A stretch of 64,000 bases of DNA from Brevundimonas vesicularis (lineage in GTDB: Bacteria; Pseudomonadota; Alphaproteobacteria; Caulobacterales; Caulobacteraceae), in assembly GCF_027105095.1 (NCBI RefSeq), contig NZ_CP114278.1, forward strand, positions 434,001-498,000, written 5' to 3'. A program made the translations under genes and the position numbers. The notes below the pieces were generated by a model, which searched no databases, was not told the DNA's origin, and saw only the letters and a program-made list of their open reading frames with translations. Below are positions 45,518 through 54,685 of the stretch, piece after piece; position 1 is the first letter of the stretch, and each line of letters begins with the position of its first letter.

Positions 45518-46911
45518 CCCAGACCCTGAAAACCAAAGTCCTGATCATCGGGGCAGGCACCGGCGGCTATGTCGCTGGCATTCGCTGCGGCCAGCTGGGG
45601 TTGGACACCGTGTTGGTGGACGGCGGCGATGGGCTGGGCGGTACCTGCCTGAACGTCGGCTGTATTCCGTCCAAGGCTATCATCCATGCGGCGGGCAAGT
45701 TCGAGACCGTGGCCAAGGCGGCCGGCGGCGGGACCCTGGGCATAACCGCAGCCCAGCCGGCCATCGACCTGAAACAGACGGTCGAATGGAAGGACGGCAT
45801 CGTCCGTAAGCTGAACGCGGGCGTCGCGGCTCTGCTGAAGAAGGCCAAGGTCAAGGTCATCAAGGGCTGGGCCGAGTTCGCCGACGCCAAGACCTGCGTG
45901 GTGAAAACCGACGAAGGCGACATCCGCATCACCGCCGAACACGTCATCCTCGCGACGGGGTCCGAGCCGGTCGAACTGCCCTTCCTGCCGTTCGGCGGCG
46001 ACGTCATTTCCTCGACGGAGGCGCTGAGCCTGTCGGACGTTCCAAAGAAGCTGGTCGTCGTGGGCGGCGGCTATATCGGTCTGGAATTGGGCATCGCCTA
46101 TCGCAAGCTGGGCGCCGAGGTGGCCATCGTCGAAATGGCCGACCGCATCCTGCCGCTCTACGACAAGGCTCTGACCGATCCGGTCGCCAAGTGGCTGGAG
46201 AAGCATGGCGTCGAGCTGCATCTGGGCGCACGCGCCGGGGGCTTCGGCGACAGGAAGCTGTCGATCACGACCAAGGACGGCGAGCCGCTGCAACTGGACG
46301 CCGACAAGGTGCTGGTCACGGTCGGCCGGCGTCCACGCACGCAAGGGTGGGGTCTGGAAAACATGGGCGTGGCCATGGACGGCCCGTTCGTGAAAATTGA
46401 CCAGCGCTGCGCCACCAGCATGAAGAACGTCTGGGCGGTCGGCGACCTGACCGGCGAACCCATGCTGGCGCACAAGGGCTCGGCCCAGGGCGAGGTGGTC
46501 GCCGAAATCATCGCCGGCCACGACCGGATCTTCGATCCCGTCACCATCGCCGCCGTCTGTTTCACCGAGCCGGAAATCGTTTCGGCCGGTCTGGGCCCGA
46601 ACGAGGTCGCGGGCCGTGACGATGTGATCCAGTCGGTCTTCCCCTTCGCCGCGATCGGTCGGGCCCTGGCCATCGAGGCGGGCGAGGACGGCGGCTTCGT
46701 GCGGGTGATCGCGTCCAAGACCGACCACCGCATCCTGGGCATCCAGGCGGTGGGCCAGCATGTGTCGGAACTGTCCAACAGCTTCGCCCAGATGCTGGAG
46801 ATGGGTGCGGTTCTGGAAGACGTCGCCGGGACGATTCACGTCCACCCGACGCTGGGCGAGGCCTTCCACGAGACCAGCCTGCGCGCCCTCGGGCACGCCA
46901 TCCACATCTGA
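45514..46911 (+). CDS. lpdA: Dihydrolipoyl dehydrogenase (E3)
   Basis: 465 residues. The FAD site is [14 protein letters not shown], the redox disulfide [14 protein letters not shown], the NAD site [13 protein letters not shown], the second FAD segment [16 protein letters not shown], and the catalytic His-Glu pair [12 protein letters not shown]. It re-oxidises the lipoyl groups of E2. Encoded last in the E1-E2-E3 operon, its ATG overlapping the stop of the small secreted-protein gene. Its stop abuts that of the convergent SDR gene. Confidence 0.97.
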   Translation: MTQTLKTKVLIIGAGTGGYVAGIRCGQLGLDTVLVDGGDGLGGTCLNVGCIPSKAIIHAAGKFETVAKAAGGGTLGITAAQPAIDLKQTVEWKDGIVRKLNAGVAALLKKAKVKVIKGWAEFADAKTCVVKTDEGDIRITAEHVILATGSEPVELPFLPFGGDVISSTEALSLSDVPKKLVVVGGGYIGLELGIAYRKLGAEVAIVEMADRILPLYDKALTDPVAKWLEKHGVELHLGARAGGFGDRKLSITTKDGEPLQLDADKVLVTVGRRPRTQGWGLENMGVAMDGPFVKIDQRCATSMKNVWAVGDLTGEPMLAHKGSAQGEVVAEIIAGHDRIFDPVTIAAVCFTEPEIVSAGLGPNEVAGRDDVIQSVFPFAAIGRALAIEAGEDGGFVRVIASKTDHRILGIQAVGQHVSELSNSFAQMLEMGAVLEDVAGTIHVHPTLGEAFHETSLRALGHAIHI

Positions 46912-47709
46912 TCATATCCGGTCCAGCCGCTTCGCGTGGTTCGCCACCATGCGGAGCGCCAGGCCATCGGGCAGGAAGCGAGCCAGTCCGGCCATGACGT
47001 TGTTCATGACGCCGGGTGTGACGCTGGGACGGTTGGCCTCGCAGGCGTCATGGCCGATGCGCGCCACGCGCGCGGCGTCCATCCACATCCAGGCCGGATA
47101 GGCGCTGGAGACTGGCTCGCGCGAACCGTTGACGTCGTGGAATTCTGTCAGGGTGTAGCCGGGGTTCAGCACCGTCACGTGAACGCCGGTTCCCTGCGTC
47201 TCCAGATGCAACCCCTGCGACGCCTTGATCAAGAAGCTCTTGATCGGTCCGTACAGGGTGTCGCCGCCGGTCGCCGGCATCTGGCCGGCCAGGGAGGCGA
47301 CGTTCAGCACCCGGCCGAAGTCGCGCTGGATCATGCCGGGCAGCAACAGGCGCGACAGTTCGACCGGCGCGGTCAGCATGACCTGGATCATGGCGCGGTG
47401 CGCGCTCAGATCGGTGTCCAGAAAGCCGGTGACTCGGCTGAATCCTGCATTGTTAACCAGCCCGTCGACGGTCAGGCCGCGGGCCGCGATGGTCGCAACC
47501 AGCCGCTCGGGCGCCGCGGGGTCGGACAGGTCTTCGGGAATGACGGTCGCGGTCACGCCGTGGGCGGCGGTCAGTTCGTCGGCCAAGGCCTGCAGCGGGG
47601 CTTGGCGACGCGCTGTCAGGATCACATTCCAGCCCTCGGCCGCATAGGTCCGGGCCAGGGCCGCGCCGATGCCGGCCGAGGCGCCGGTGATCAGGACGAT
47701 CCGGTTCAC
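46912..47709 (-). CDS. Short-chain dehydrogenase/reductase
   Basis: 265 residues from a GTG start (VNRIVLITGASAGIG), 7 bp after the Rrf2 stop. The longer frame from 47751 overlaps the Rrf2 gene and precedes the Rossmann strand, so I rejected it. Motifs are TGASAGIGAALA (cofactor), NNAGFS, and YGPIKSF (catalytic Tyr/Lys), with a classic SDR length. It is NAD(P)H-dependent with unknown substrate, possibly under control of the adjacent Rrf2 regulator. Confidence 0.9.
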   Translation of the reverse strand: MNRIVLITGASAGIGAALARTYAAEGWNVILTARRQAPLQALADELTAAHGVTATVIPEDLSDPAAPERLVATIAARGLTVDGLVNNAGFSRVTGFLDTDLSAHRAMIQVMLTAPVELSRLLLPGMIQRDFGRVLNVASLAGQMPATGGDTLYGPIKSFLIKASQGLHLETQGTGVHVTVLNPGYTLTEFHDVNGSREPVSSAYPAWMWMDAARVARIGHDACEANRPSVTPGVMNNVMAGLARFLPDGLALRMVANHAKRLDRI

Positions 47710-47716
47710 AGGTCGA

Positions 47717-48187
47717 TCAGGCTGCGACGGGGCAGGACTTGTGCGGCGCAAAGGCGGCCAACGAGATCGGGTTTTCGGCCAGAAGGTCGGCGATGGTGAT
47801 CTTGGACAAAGCCTCGGTCGCGGCCTCGTCGGCGGCGGTCAGGGCCTTGGCGACTTGGCGGGGAATGTGTTCGCTGATCGGGCAACCCTTGGCGCCGGCG
47901 GGGGGCGAGCCGATGTGGGCGCAGCCGTTCACCGCCTTCAGCACCTGATCCAGCCGGATGTCCTCGGGCTGCTGCAACAGCCAGGAGCCGCCAGTCGCCC
48001 CCGGACGAGTGGCGATCAGCCCAGCCTTGGCCAGCAGCGCGGTCACACGCCGCACCACGACCGGATTGGTCGGGATCGAGGACGCCAGCACGCCGCTGGG
48101 CATCGCCTGCGCAGGCCCAAACGCGCCCTTGTGGGCCATATAGGCCAGGGCGTGGGCGGCGACGGGGAAGCGTTGGCTGTCTGACAT
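47717..48187 (-). CDS. Rrf2-family transcriptional regulator
   Basis: 156 residues from MSDSQRFPVAAHALAYMA. It has the Rrf2 winged helix (SGVLASSIPTNPVVVRRVTALLAKAGLIATRPGATGGSWLLQ). Cysteines at C89 (NGCAHIG), C102 (GCPIS) and C152 (KSCPVAA) could bind an Fe-S cluster or act as a thiol switch, but the spacing differs from the IscR triad. It most resembles YwnA-type Rrf2 proteins. It precedes an SDR gene by 7 bp and is divergent from kup. Confidence 0.9.
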   Translation of the reverse strand: MSDSQRFPVAAHALAYMAHKGAFGPAQAMPSGVLASSIPTNPVVVRRVTALLAKAGLIATRPGATGGSWLLQQPEDIRLDQVLKAVNGCAHIGSPPAGAKGCPISEHIPRQVAKALTAADEAATEALSKITIADLLAENPISLAAFAPHKSCPVAA

Positions 48188-48355
48188 GGTTCTGTTCCTG
48201 ATGCGAAAATAGGCGTTCAGGGGCCGAATCACAAATCGCGCCACAGAACGCCGAAACCGAATCCGTCGCGGCGCGATTGAAGACAGCGTGGAATGGGCCT
48301 AAAGGCTCGCCGCTTTGAAGGGACCGACGCCGCGTCGGAGACCCGGAGGATACGC

Positions 48356-50332
48356 ATGGCCGGGGACACTCCCCACGACGCGAGCGCTCCCTCGCCCGCG
48401 TCGAACACGCCGGACAAGCCCACCCACGCCACGGGTCCGGAATCCCACGTCCTGGGCGGCCAGGCCGCCAAGCACGGCGGCTTCTGGGCCCTGACCATCG
48501 GCGCGATCGGCGTCGTGTTCGGGGACATCGGCACCAGCCCCCTCTACGCCCTGCGCGAGGCGATCGACCATGCACGCACCGGTGTCGGCGGCGATCTGGC
48601 CGTGATCGGCGTCGTGTCGCTAGCGTTTTGGGCGCTGATGGTGGTGGTGACGTTCAAATACGTCTTCTTCCTGATGCGCGCCGACAACAAGGGCGAGGGC
48701 GGCACCCTGTCGCTGATGGCGCTGGCCCAGTTCGCGGTCGGGCGACGCAGCGCCTGGATCTTCATCTTGGGCGTTTGCGGCGCAGCCCTGTTCTATGGCG
48801 ACGGCATCATCACGCCCGCCATCTCGGTCCTGTCCGCCGTCGAAGGGCTGCAGGACGCGCCGGGTCTGGCAGGGCGGCTGGATTCCTTCATCGTGCCGAT
48901 CTCAGCCGGCATCCTGATCGCCCTGTTCCTGGTCCAGTCACGCGGCACGGCCAGCTTGGCCAAGTATTTCGGCCCGATCACCGCCGTCTGGTTCCTGAGC
49001 CTGGGGGCGCTCGGCCTGTATCATATCTTCGACGACGTCAGCGTGCTGCGGGCCCTGTCGCCCCACTATGGCGTCATGCTTCTGCTCAATGACGGCTTCC
49101 TGGGCTTCGTGATCCTGGGCAGCGTCTTCCTGGCCGTCACGGGGGCCGAGGCCCTCTATGCCGACATGGGTCATTTCGGAAAGGCGCCGATCCGCATGGG
49201 CTGGCTGGCCTTCGTCCTGCCGTGCCTGACGCTGAACTATCTGGGCCAGGGCGCCCTGATCCTGGACAATCCGGCCGCGTCCGAGAACCCGTTCTGGAAC
49301 ATGGTGCCGCAGTTCGCCTATTGGCCGATGCTGATCCTGGCGACCGCCGCGACCGTCATCGCGTCCCAGGCGGTGATCACCGGCGCCTTCTCGGTGACGC
49401 AGCAGGCGGTGCAACTGGGCCTACTGCCGCGCATCGACATCAAGAACACGTCCGAGACCCAGGCGGGCCAAATCTTCGTGCCGGCGGTCAACACCTTCCT
49501 GATGGTCGGGGTTCTGGTGCTGCTGGTCGTGTTCCAGAGCTCGCATAATCTGACGGCCGCCTACGGCGTGGCGGTGACCGGCACCATGCTGGTCAATACG
49601 CTGATGGCCTATTCGGTCATTCGCAAGGGCTGGAAGTGGCCGATGTGGGCGGTGGCGGGGACCCTCATTCCGTTCGCCTTCATCGACAGCGTCTTCCTGA
49701 CGTCCAACCTGCTGAAGATTCCGGACGGCGCGTGGATGCCGCTGGTGCTGGGCGCCCTGCTGGTCGTCGTGATGTGGACCTGGGTGCGCGGGACGCAGAT
49801 TCTGACGACCAAGACGCGCAAGGACAGCCTGCCGCTGAACGATCTGATCGAGATGCTTCAGGCCAGGCCGCCGCACCGTGCGCCGGGCATGGCCATCTTC
49901 CTGACCTCGGATCCCGACGTCGCGCCGGTCGCCCTGATGCACAATCTCAAGCACAACAAGGTGCTGCACGAGAAGAACGTCATCCTGACCGTCCGCACCT
50001 CCGAGCGCCCGCGCGTCAAGGAGGCCGATCGGGTGCGAATGGAGCCGATCAACGACGACTTCAAGAAGGTCACGGTCACCTACGGCTTTATGGAGACGCC
50101 GAACGTGCCGCGCGCCCTGGGCCTGTGCCGCAAACAGGGGCTGAAGTTCGACATCATGTCGACCAGCTTCTTCCTGGGTCGTCGCTCGCTGATCCCGTCG
50201 GCGCGTCAGGGCATGCCGCTGTGGCAGGACAAGCTGTTCATCTTCCTGATGCGTAACGCCGCCAATCCGACCGACTTCTTCCACATCCCGCCCGGCCGCG
50301 TGGTCGAGTTGGGCGCGCAGGTGGCGGTATGA
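48356..50332 (+). CDS. kup: Kup-family potassium uptake protein
   Basis: 658 residues from MAGDTPHDAS (the open frame extends 21 codons further up without support). About 12 transmembrane helices begin at FWALTIGAIGVVFGDIGTSPLYALREA, the Kup/HAK/KT signature, with a hydrophilic C-terminal domain of roughly 190 residues. It imports K+ with protons. First gene of a six-gene same-strand run; its stop overlaps the start of the rRNA methyltransferase gene (ATGA). Confidence 0.95.
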   Translation: MAGDTPHDASAPSPASNTPDKPTHATGPESHVLGGQAAKHGGFWALTIGAIGVVFGDIGTSPLYALREAIDHARTGVGGDLAVIGVVSLAFWALMVVVTFKYVFFLMRADNKGEGGTLSLMALAQFAVGRRSAWIFILGVCGAALFYGDGIITPAISVLSAVEGLQDAPGLAGRLDSFIVPISAGILIALFLVQSRGTASLAKYFGPITAVWFLSLGALGLYHIFDDVSVLRALSPHYGVMLLLNDGFLGFVILGSVFLAVTGAEALYADMGHFGKAPIRMGWLAFVLPCLTLNYLGQGALILDNPAASENPFWNMVPQFAYWPMLILATAATVIASQAVITGAFSVTQQAVQLGLLPRIDIKNTSETQAGQIFVPAVNTFLMVGVLVLLVVFQSSHNLTAAYGVAVTGTMLVNTLMAYSVIRKGWKWPMWAVAGTLIPFAFIDSVFLTSNLLKIPDGAWMPLVLGALLVVVMWTWVRGTQILTTKTRKDSLPLNDLIEMLQARPPHRAPGMAIFLTSDPDVAPVALMHNLKHNKVLHEKNVILTVRTSERPRVKEADRVRMEPINDDFKKVTVTYGFMETPNVPRALGLCRKQGLKFDIMSTSFFLGRRSLIPSARQGMPLWQDKLFIFLMRNAANPTDFFHIPPGRVVELGAQVAV

Positions 50333-51717
50333 GCACCGAGGGACGGGGCGGGCAGAGCTCGCAGGCGCGCGGCCGTCGTATGGCCACCAAGGGCCGCCCG
50401 CGCCCGGCCCCGGCCGAGGCTGCTCAAGGTCCGTCGCAGGACGACATCGGCGTCGAGGCCCGCGTCGTCGCCGGCATCCTGCTGAACGCCGCGCTGGAGA
50501 AGCGCAACGGCCTGGACGAAGCCCTGTCTCAGCCCGCCGCACGAGCGCTTGAGCCAGTGGACCGCGCCTTCGCCCGCGCCGTGGCCATGGCGGCCCTGCG
50601 TCGCCTTGGTGAGATCGACCAGATCCTGGATCGCCGCCTGAAGAAGTCGCCGCCCGAGGCTGTGCGCACCCTGATGCGCATCGCCCTGGCCCAGACCCTG
50701 GTGCTGGAAACACCCGCCTTCGCCGCGGTCTCGACGGCGGTGAAACTGGCCGAGCGCGATCCCAAGACCCGGCCCTACAAGAATCTGGTCAATGCGGTGC
50801 TGCGCGGGGTTGGGCGTGAAGGCCCCGGCCTGACGACGGCTGAGAGCAATCTGCCGGACTGGATCGCGGCGCGCTGGAAGGCGAACTATGGCGAGGCCGC
50901 CCTGGCGGGTCTGGCCTTAGCCGCGCGCGAAGAACCCGCGACCGATCTCAGCCTGAAGTCAGGCGTCGATCCCGCCGCCGTGGCCGCCGCGGTCGAGGGC
51001 GAAGCTCTAGCCGGCGGCACCGTCCGCACCGGCCGTCGCGGCGACGTGGCGACCTGGCCCGGTTTCGAGGACGGCGACTGGTGGGTCCAGGACGCGGCCG
51101 CCGCCGTGCCCGGCCGGCTGCTGGATGTGAAGCCCGGCGAGACGGCGCTCGACATGTGCGCCGCGCCCGGAGGCAAGACGCTGCAACTGGCGGCCGCCGG
51201 CGCCTCGGTCGTCGCGCTCGATCGTTCGGCCCCGCGCCTGAAACGCCTGACACAGAATCTCGAGCGGACCGGGCTGACCGCCGAGGTGGTCGCCGTTCCG
51301 GCCGAGGACTGGGAGGACGCCCGCACCTTCGACGCTGTCCTGCTGGATGCGCCCTGCACAGCGACGGGCACCTTCCGCCGCAACCCGGAGGTCCTGCGCG
51401 CCACCAAACCGGCAGAGGTCGCCAAACTGGCCGACGTCCAGCACCGCCTGCTGGACGCCGCCGCCGAGCGCGTGAAGCCGGGCGGCCGTCTGGTCTATTG
51501 CACCTGCTCGCTGGAGCGTGAGGAGGGCGAAACCCAGATCATCGCCTTCCTGCGTCGCAACGCCGCCTTCCGCACGGTCGCCGCCGATCCGGCCGCCGTC
51601 GGCGCCCCGCCCAAGGCGCTGACGCCCGAAGGCTGGCTGCGCATCCTGCCCTCCATGTGGGCCGAACACGGCGGACTGGACGGCTTCTTCGCGGCCAGGC
51701 TGGAGCGGGTGTCCTGA
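50329..51717 (+). CDS. rsmB: 16S rRNA cytosine-C5 methyltransferase, RsmB/NOP2 family
   Basis: 462 residues. A basic N-terminal tail is followed by a NusB-like RNA-binding domain (about 40-170) and the SAM-dependent domain with DMCAAPGGKTLQLAAAG, the cysteine motif LLDAPCTATGTFRRNPE and YCTCSLEREEGETQI (catalytic cysteines). It methylates C5 of a 16S rRNA cytosine (C967 in E. coli). Overlaps kup by 4 bp. Confidence 0.93.
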   Translation: MSTEGRGGQSSQARGRRMATKGRPRPAPAEAAQGPSQDDIGVEARVVAGILLNAALEKRNGLDEALSQPAARALEPVDRAFARAVAMAALRRLGEIDQILDRRLKKSPPEAVRTLMRIALAQTLVLETPAFAAVSTAVKLAERDPKTRPYKNLVNAVLRGVGREGPGLTTAESNLPDWIAARWKANYGEAALAGLALAAREEPATDLSLKSGVDPAAVAAAVEGEALAGGTVRTGRRGDVATWPGFEDGDWWVQDAAAAVPGRLLDVKPGETALDMCAAPGGKTLQLAAAGASVVALDRSAPRLKRLTQNLERTGLTAEVVAVPAEDWEDARTFDAVLLDAPCTATGTFRRNPEVLRATKPAEVAKLADVQHRLLDAAAERVKPGGRLVYCTCSLEREEGETQIIAFLRRNAAFRTVAADPAAVGAPPKALTPEGWLRILPSMWAEHGGLDGFFAARLERVS

Positions 51718-51764
51718 GCGGGAGCGCCTTGCTCCTGCCCGCAACCCGCCTTATCCGGAAGGCC

Positions 51765-52439
51765 ATGGCCGTTACCCCTCTGATCTGCCCGTCGATCCTC
51801 GCCAGCGATTTCGCGCGGCTTGGTGAAGAAGTCCGCGCGCTTGAGGCGGCGGGCGCCGACTGGATCCACGTCGATGTGATGGATGGGCATTTCGTGCCGA
51901 ACATCACGCTTGGCCCCGACATCGTAAAGTCGATCCGACCGCACACGACCTTGCCGTTCGACGTGCATCTGATGGTCGCGCCGGTGGATCTCTGGCTGGA
52001 GGCATTCCGCGAGGCGGGCGCCGACGTTCTGACCGTTCATCCTGAAAGCGGGCCGCATCTGCACCGCACCTTGGGTCGCATTCGTCAGCTGGGCGCCAAG
52101 GCGGGCGTTGTGTTCAATCCGGCGACGCCGCTGTCGATCCTGGAAGAGGTGGTCGATCTGGTCGATCTGGTGCTGATCATGTCGGTCAATCCGGGCTTCG
52201 GCGGTCAGAAGTTCATCGACAGTTCGCTGAAGAAGATCGCGGGCGCGCGGGCCATTCTCGACCGCGCCGGCTCGTCGGCTCACCTTCAGGTGGACGGCGG
52301 CGTGACATCCGCCAACGCCGGGGCCTGCGTCGCCGCCGGCGCCGACGCGCTGGTCGCCGGCTCGTTCGTGTTCAAGGGCGATTACGCGGCCAATATCGCC
52401 GCCCTGAAAGCCGCGCCGGCTGCTCCGAGCCTCTCGTGA
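51765..52439 (+). CDS. rpe: Ribulose-phosphate 3-epimerase
   Basis: 224 residues, TIM barrel. Motifs: ICPSILASDFARLGEEV, WIHVDVMDGHFVPNIT (metal and catalytic Asp), FDVHLMV, LIMSVNPGFGGQKFI and LQVDGGV. It interconverts ribulose-5-phosphate and xylulose-5-phosphate in the pentose phosphate pathway. The start is the ATG before AVTPLIC; 36 upstream codons overlap the methyltransferase gene. Its stop overlaps the next gene's GTG (GTGA). Confidence 0.97.
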   Translation: MAVTPLICPSILASDFARLGEEVRALEAAGADWIHVDVMDGHFVPNITLGPDIVKSIRPHTTLPFDVHLMVAPVDLWLEAFREAGADVLTVHPESGPHLHRTLGRIRQLGAKAGVVFNPATPLSILEEVVDLVDLVLIMSVNPGFGGQKFIDSSLKKIAGARAILDRAGSSAHLQVDGGVTSANAGACVAAGADALVAGSFVFKGDYAANIAALKAAPAAPSLS

Positions 52440-54283
52440 GCCCGCTCGGCCCCTTCGCCCCACGGGGCCAGGAAACGACGCTGGACGTCGCCTCGGGTCA
52501 GATCCCCGGCCTGCCTGGCGCGCCGGTGCGCACGCCGGTGCGGTCGGGCGACACGATCGCCGGACCCGGCCTGTGGCCCGCCATCGCCGGACGGTTGGCG
52601 ACGCGGCAGCTGTGGATCGAGCTTTACGGTCTGCCCGGCTACGGCCTGACGCTTGGGGCTCCGCTGGGTGGGGGCAAGGTGACCGCGTTCGCCGCCACGC
52701 CGCGCGATTTCCGCCCTCATGATCCGGCGCCGGGGCGCAATGTCCTGGCCGGGCGTTTCATGCTGGCCGGCGCCTCGATGGAGGTCGAACCGCCGTCCGA
52801 TCCGTGGAACCGGCCCAGTCCCTCGCGGCCCTTTGCGGTCGAGCTTCACGCCTTCGCCTGGTTGCCGGCCTTGATGGCTCAAGGCGACCGTGGGGCGCGC
52901 GAGGCGCTGCGTCTGACCCTGGCCTGGGCCGACGCCTTCGCACGATGGTCGCCCTTCGCCTGGGGACCGGAAATCCTGGCGCGGCGGGTCGTCAATCTGG
53001 CGTGCGGCGCACGGCGGATGGGCGCCGTCGCGACAGAGGCTGAGCGACTGAAACTGGCCGACAGTCTGGCGCGCCAGACCCGACAGCTGCTGCGCCCGCC
53101 CGGCGGTCTTGCCAGCCGGGCCGAGCGCTTGACGGCGGCGGCCATCGGCGGCTGCGTGCTGGCGGGTGCGCCAGGGCAGGCCTTGCGTCGCCGCGCGTTG
53201 TCGCGGCTGGAGGGCGCGCTGAAGACGACGGTGCAGGCCGACGGCGGCCACGCCTCGCGCAGTCCCGAGGCGGGGCTTGAGCTGCTGCTCGACCTGTTGA
53301 CGCTGGACGACGCCCTGTCGCAACTTTCCGAACCGACGCCGGAGAGCGTCTCGGCCGCCATCGTCCCGCTGACGCAGGGCCTGCGCCTGCTGACCTTGCC
53401 CGATGGTCGTTTGGCCAGCTTCCAGGGCGGCGGCCCGTCCACCATTGAACGCGTCGCGGCCGCCCGCGCCCACGACGACGAAGCGATGGCGAGGAGCGAC
53501 GACGCGCCTGCAGCGACCGGTGCGGTCGCCGGCCTGACACGCATCGCCAGCCCCCTGCTCACCATCATCGCCGACACCGCTCCGCCGGCGCGCGACGCCT
53601 GGGGGGCGGCCGCCTGCGCCCAGCCGCTGGCGCTGGAGATCGCCTGCGGCAAGGATCGTTTGGTGACCGGCTCGGGGTGGACGCCGGCCTCGACCGACCG
53701 CCAGGCCCTGCGGCTGACGCCCGCCCATTCGACCCTGACCCTGGGCGAACGGTCGCTGAACGAGCCGCTGGGCGGCTGGAAGGGCGACTTGTTGGGTCCG
53801 CGCCTGGTCGGACCGCCGATCCATGTGACCACCGACCTGCGCGACGGCGACGGCGCCGTCTGGCTGGAGATGGAACACGACGGCTGGAATGCGTTGTTCG
53901 GCCTGAACCATCAGCGCCGGCTGTATCTGGATCAGCGGCTGGACGAGCTGCGGGCCGAAGAGAAGCTGTTTCCCACGCCAGGCCGCAAGGAGATGGTGCG
54001 CCAGATCGCGGCGCCCTACGCCATCCGCTTCCATCTGGAGCCGGGGGTTCAGGCTTCGCTGGCGCGCGACCGGCGCTCGATCCTGTTGCGGGGCGCCTCG
54101 GGCCGGGGCTGGTGGTTCAGGACCGACGGACCGGACGTAGCCATCGAGCCCAGCGTCCATATCGACGCCGGCCTGACCCGCCGCTCGCTGCAGATCGTGG
54201 TGCGCGGCTCGGCCCGCACCGACAGCGAGACCAAGATTCGCTGGAAGCTGAGCCCGGCCGGCGCAAGCGGCGAACCGGGCTGA
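52436..54283 (+). CDS. Heparinase II/III-like protein
   Basis: 615 residues from a GTG overlapping the rpe stop. The N-terminal half is an alpha/alpha toroid (FAVELHAFAWLPALMAQG, RWSPFAWGPEILARRVVNL, DGGHASRSPEAGLELLLDLLTL); the C-terminal half is a beta-sandwich (HVTTDLRDGDGAVWLEMEHDGWNALFGLNHQRRLYLD). No signal peptide is visible, so it may be cytoplasmic, unlike secreted lyases. Members of this family recur beside rpe/sun and purH in Alphaproteobacteria. Catalysis and substrate are not established. Confidence 0.88.
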   Translation: MSPLGPFAPRGQETTLDVASGQIPGLPGAPVRTPVRSGDTIAGPGLWPAIAGRLATRQLWIELYGLPGYGLTLGAPLGGGKVTAFAATPRDFRPHDPAPGRNVLAGRFMLAGASMEVEPPSDPWNRPSPSRPFAVELHAFAWLPALMAQGDRGAREALRLTLAWADAFARWSPFAWGPEILARRVVNLACGARRMGAVATEAERLKLADSLARQTRQLLRPPGGLASRAERLTAAAIGGCVLAGAPGQALRRRALSRLEGALKTTVQADGGHASRSPEAGLELLLDLLTLDDALSQLSEPTPESVSAAIVPLTQGLRLLTLPDGRLASFQGGGPSTIERVAAARAHDDEAMARSDDAPAATGAVAGLTRIASPLLTIIADTAPPARDAWGAAACAQPLALEIACGKDRLVTGSGWTPASTDRQALRLTPAHSTLTLGERSLNEPLGGWKGDLLGPRLVGPPIHVTTDLRDGDGAVWLEMEHDGWNALFGLNHQRRLYLDQRLDELRAEEKLFPTPGRKEMVRQIAAPYAIRFHLEPGVQASLARDRRSILLRGASGRGWWFRTDGPDVAIEPSVHIDAGLTRRSLQIVVRGSARTDSETKIRWKLSPAGASGEPG

Positions 54284-54307
54284 TGTCGCGCCGGGATCAG
54301 GATTGGC

Positions 54308-54607
54308 TTGCTTTTGGCGGCGTCGATCCTGATCGCATCCTGCGCCACACGCGGCCAAGTTTTCGACCGCGACCGCAGTGAGACATTTGTCATTGGCCAG
54401 ACGACGCCTGCGGAAGCCATCGCCGCCCTCGGCGAGCCGACTTTCGATTATCTGCGGCCGGACGGTCTGAGGGTCGTTCGATGGGAATATCAGCGCCTGC
54501 GAGGCCTGGTCATCACGCGCAACGTGATCGGAGCTAACTTCGGGGCCGACGGACGACTGAACTATCTGCACAATCCCAAACGACCAGAAGTCGTCGATCC
54601 GTTCTGA
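54308..54607 (+). CDS. SmpA/OmlA-like (BamE-fold) small lipoprotein
   Basis: 99 residues. The signal is short, with lipobox LIASC (C12), followed by TRGQVFDRDRSETFVIGQTTPAEAIAALGEPTFDYLRPDG, which matches the SmpA/OmlA pattern (FVIG.T...V...LG.P). No in-frame ATG or GTG exists after the stop at 54281. I take TTG at 54308 because AGGA lies 5 nt upstream; a near-start ATC at 54296 would give a more normal signal (xRIGLLLAAS). Encoded between the heparinase-like gene and purH. Confidence 0.7.
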   Translation: MLLAASILIASCATRGQVFDRDRSETFVIGQTTPAEAIAALGEPTFDYLRPDGLRVVRWEYQRLRGLVITRNVIGANFGADGRLNYLHNPKRPEVVDPF

Positions 54608-54685
54608 TGCGAGGTCTTGGATGACGCGTTGGGCCAGCGGTGCTAGAGGCCCCGCCATCCTCACAGCCTTCACGGACGCCGCCAC

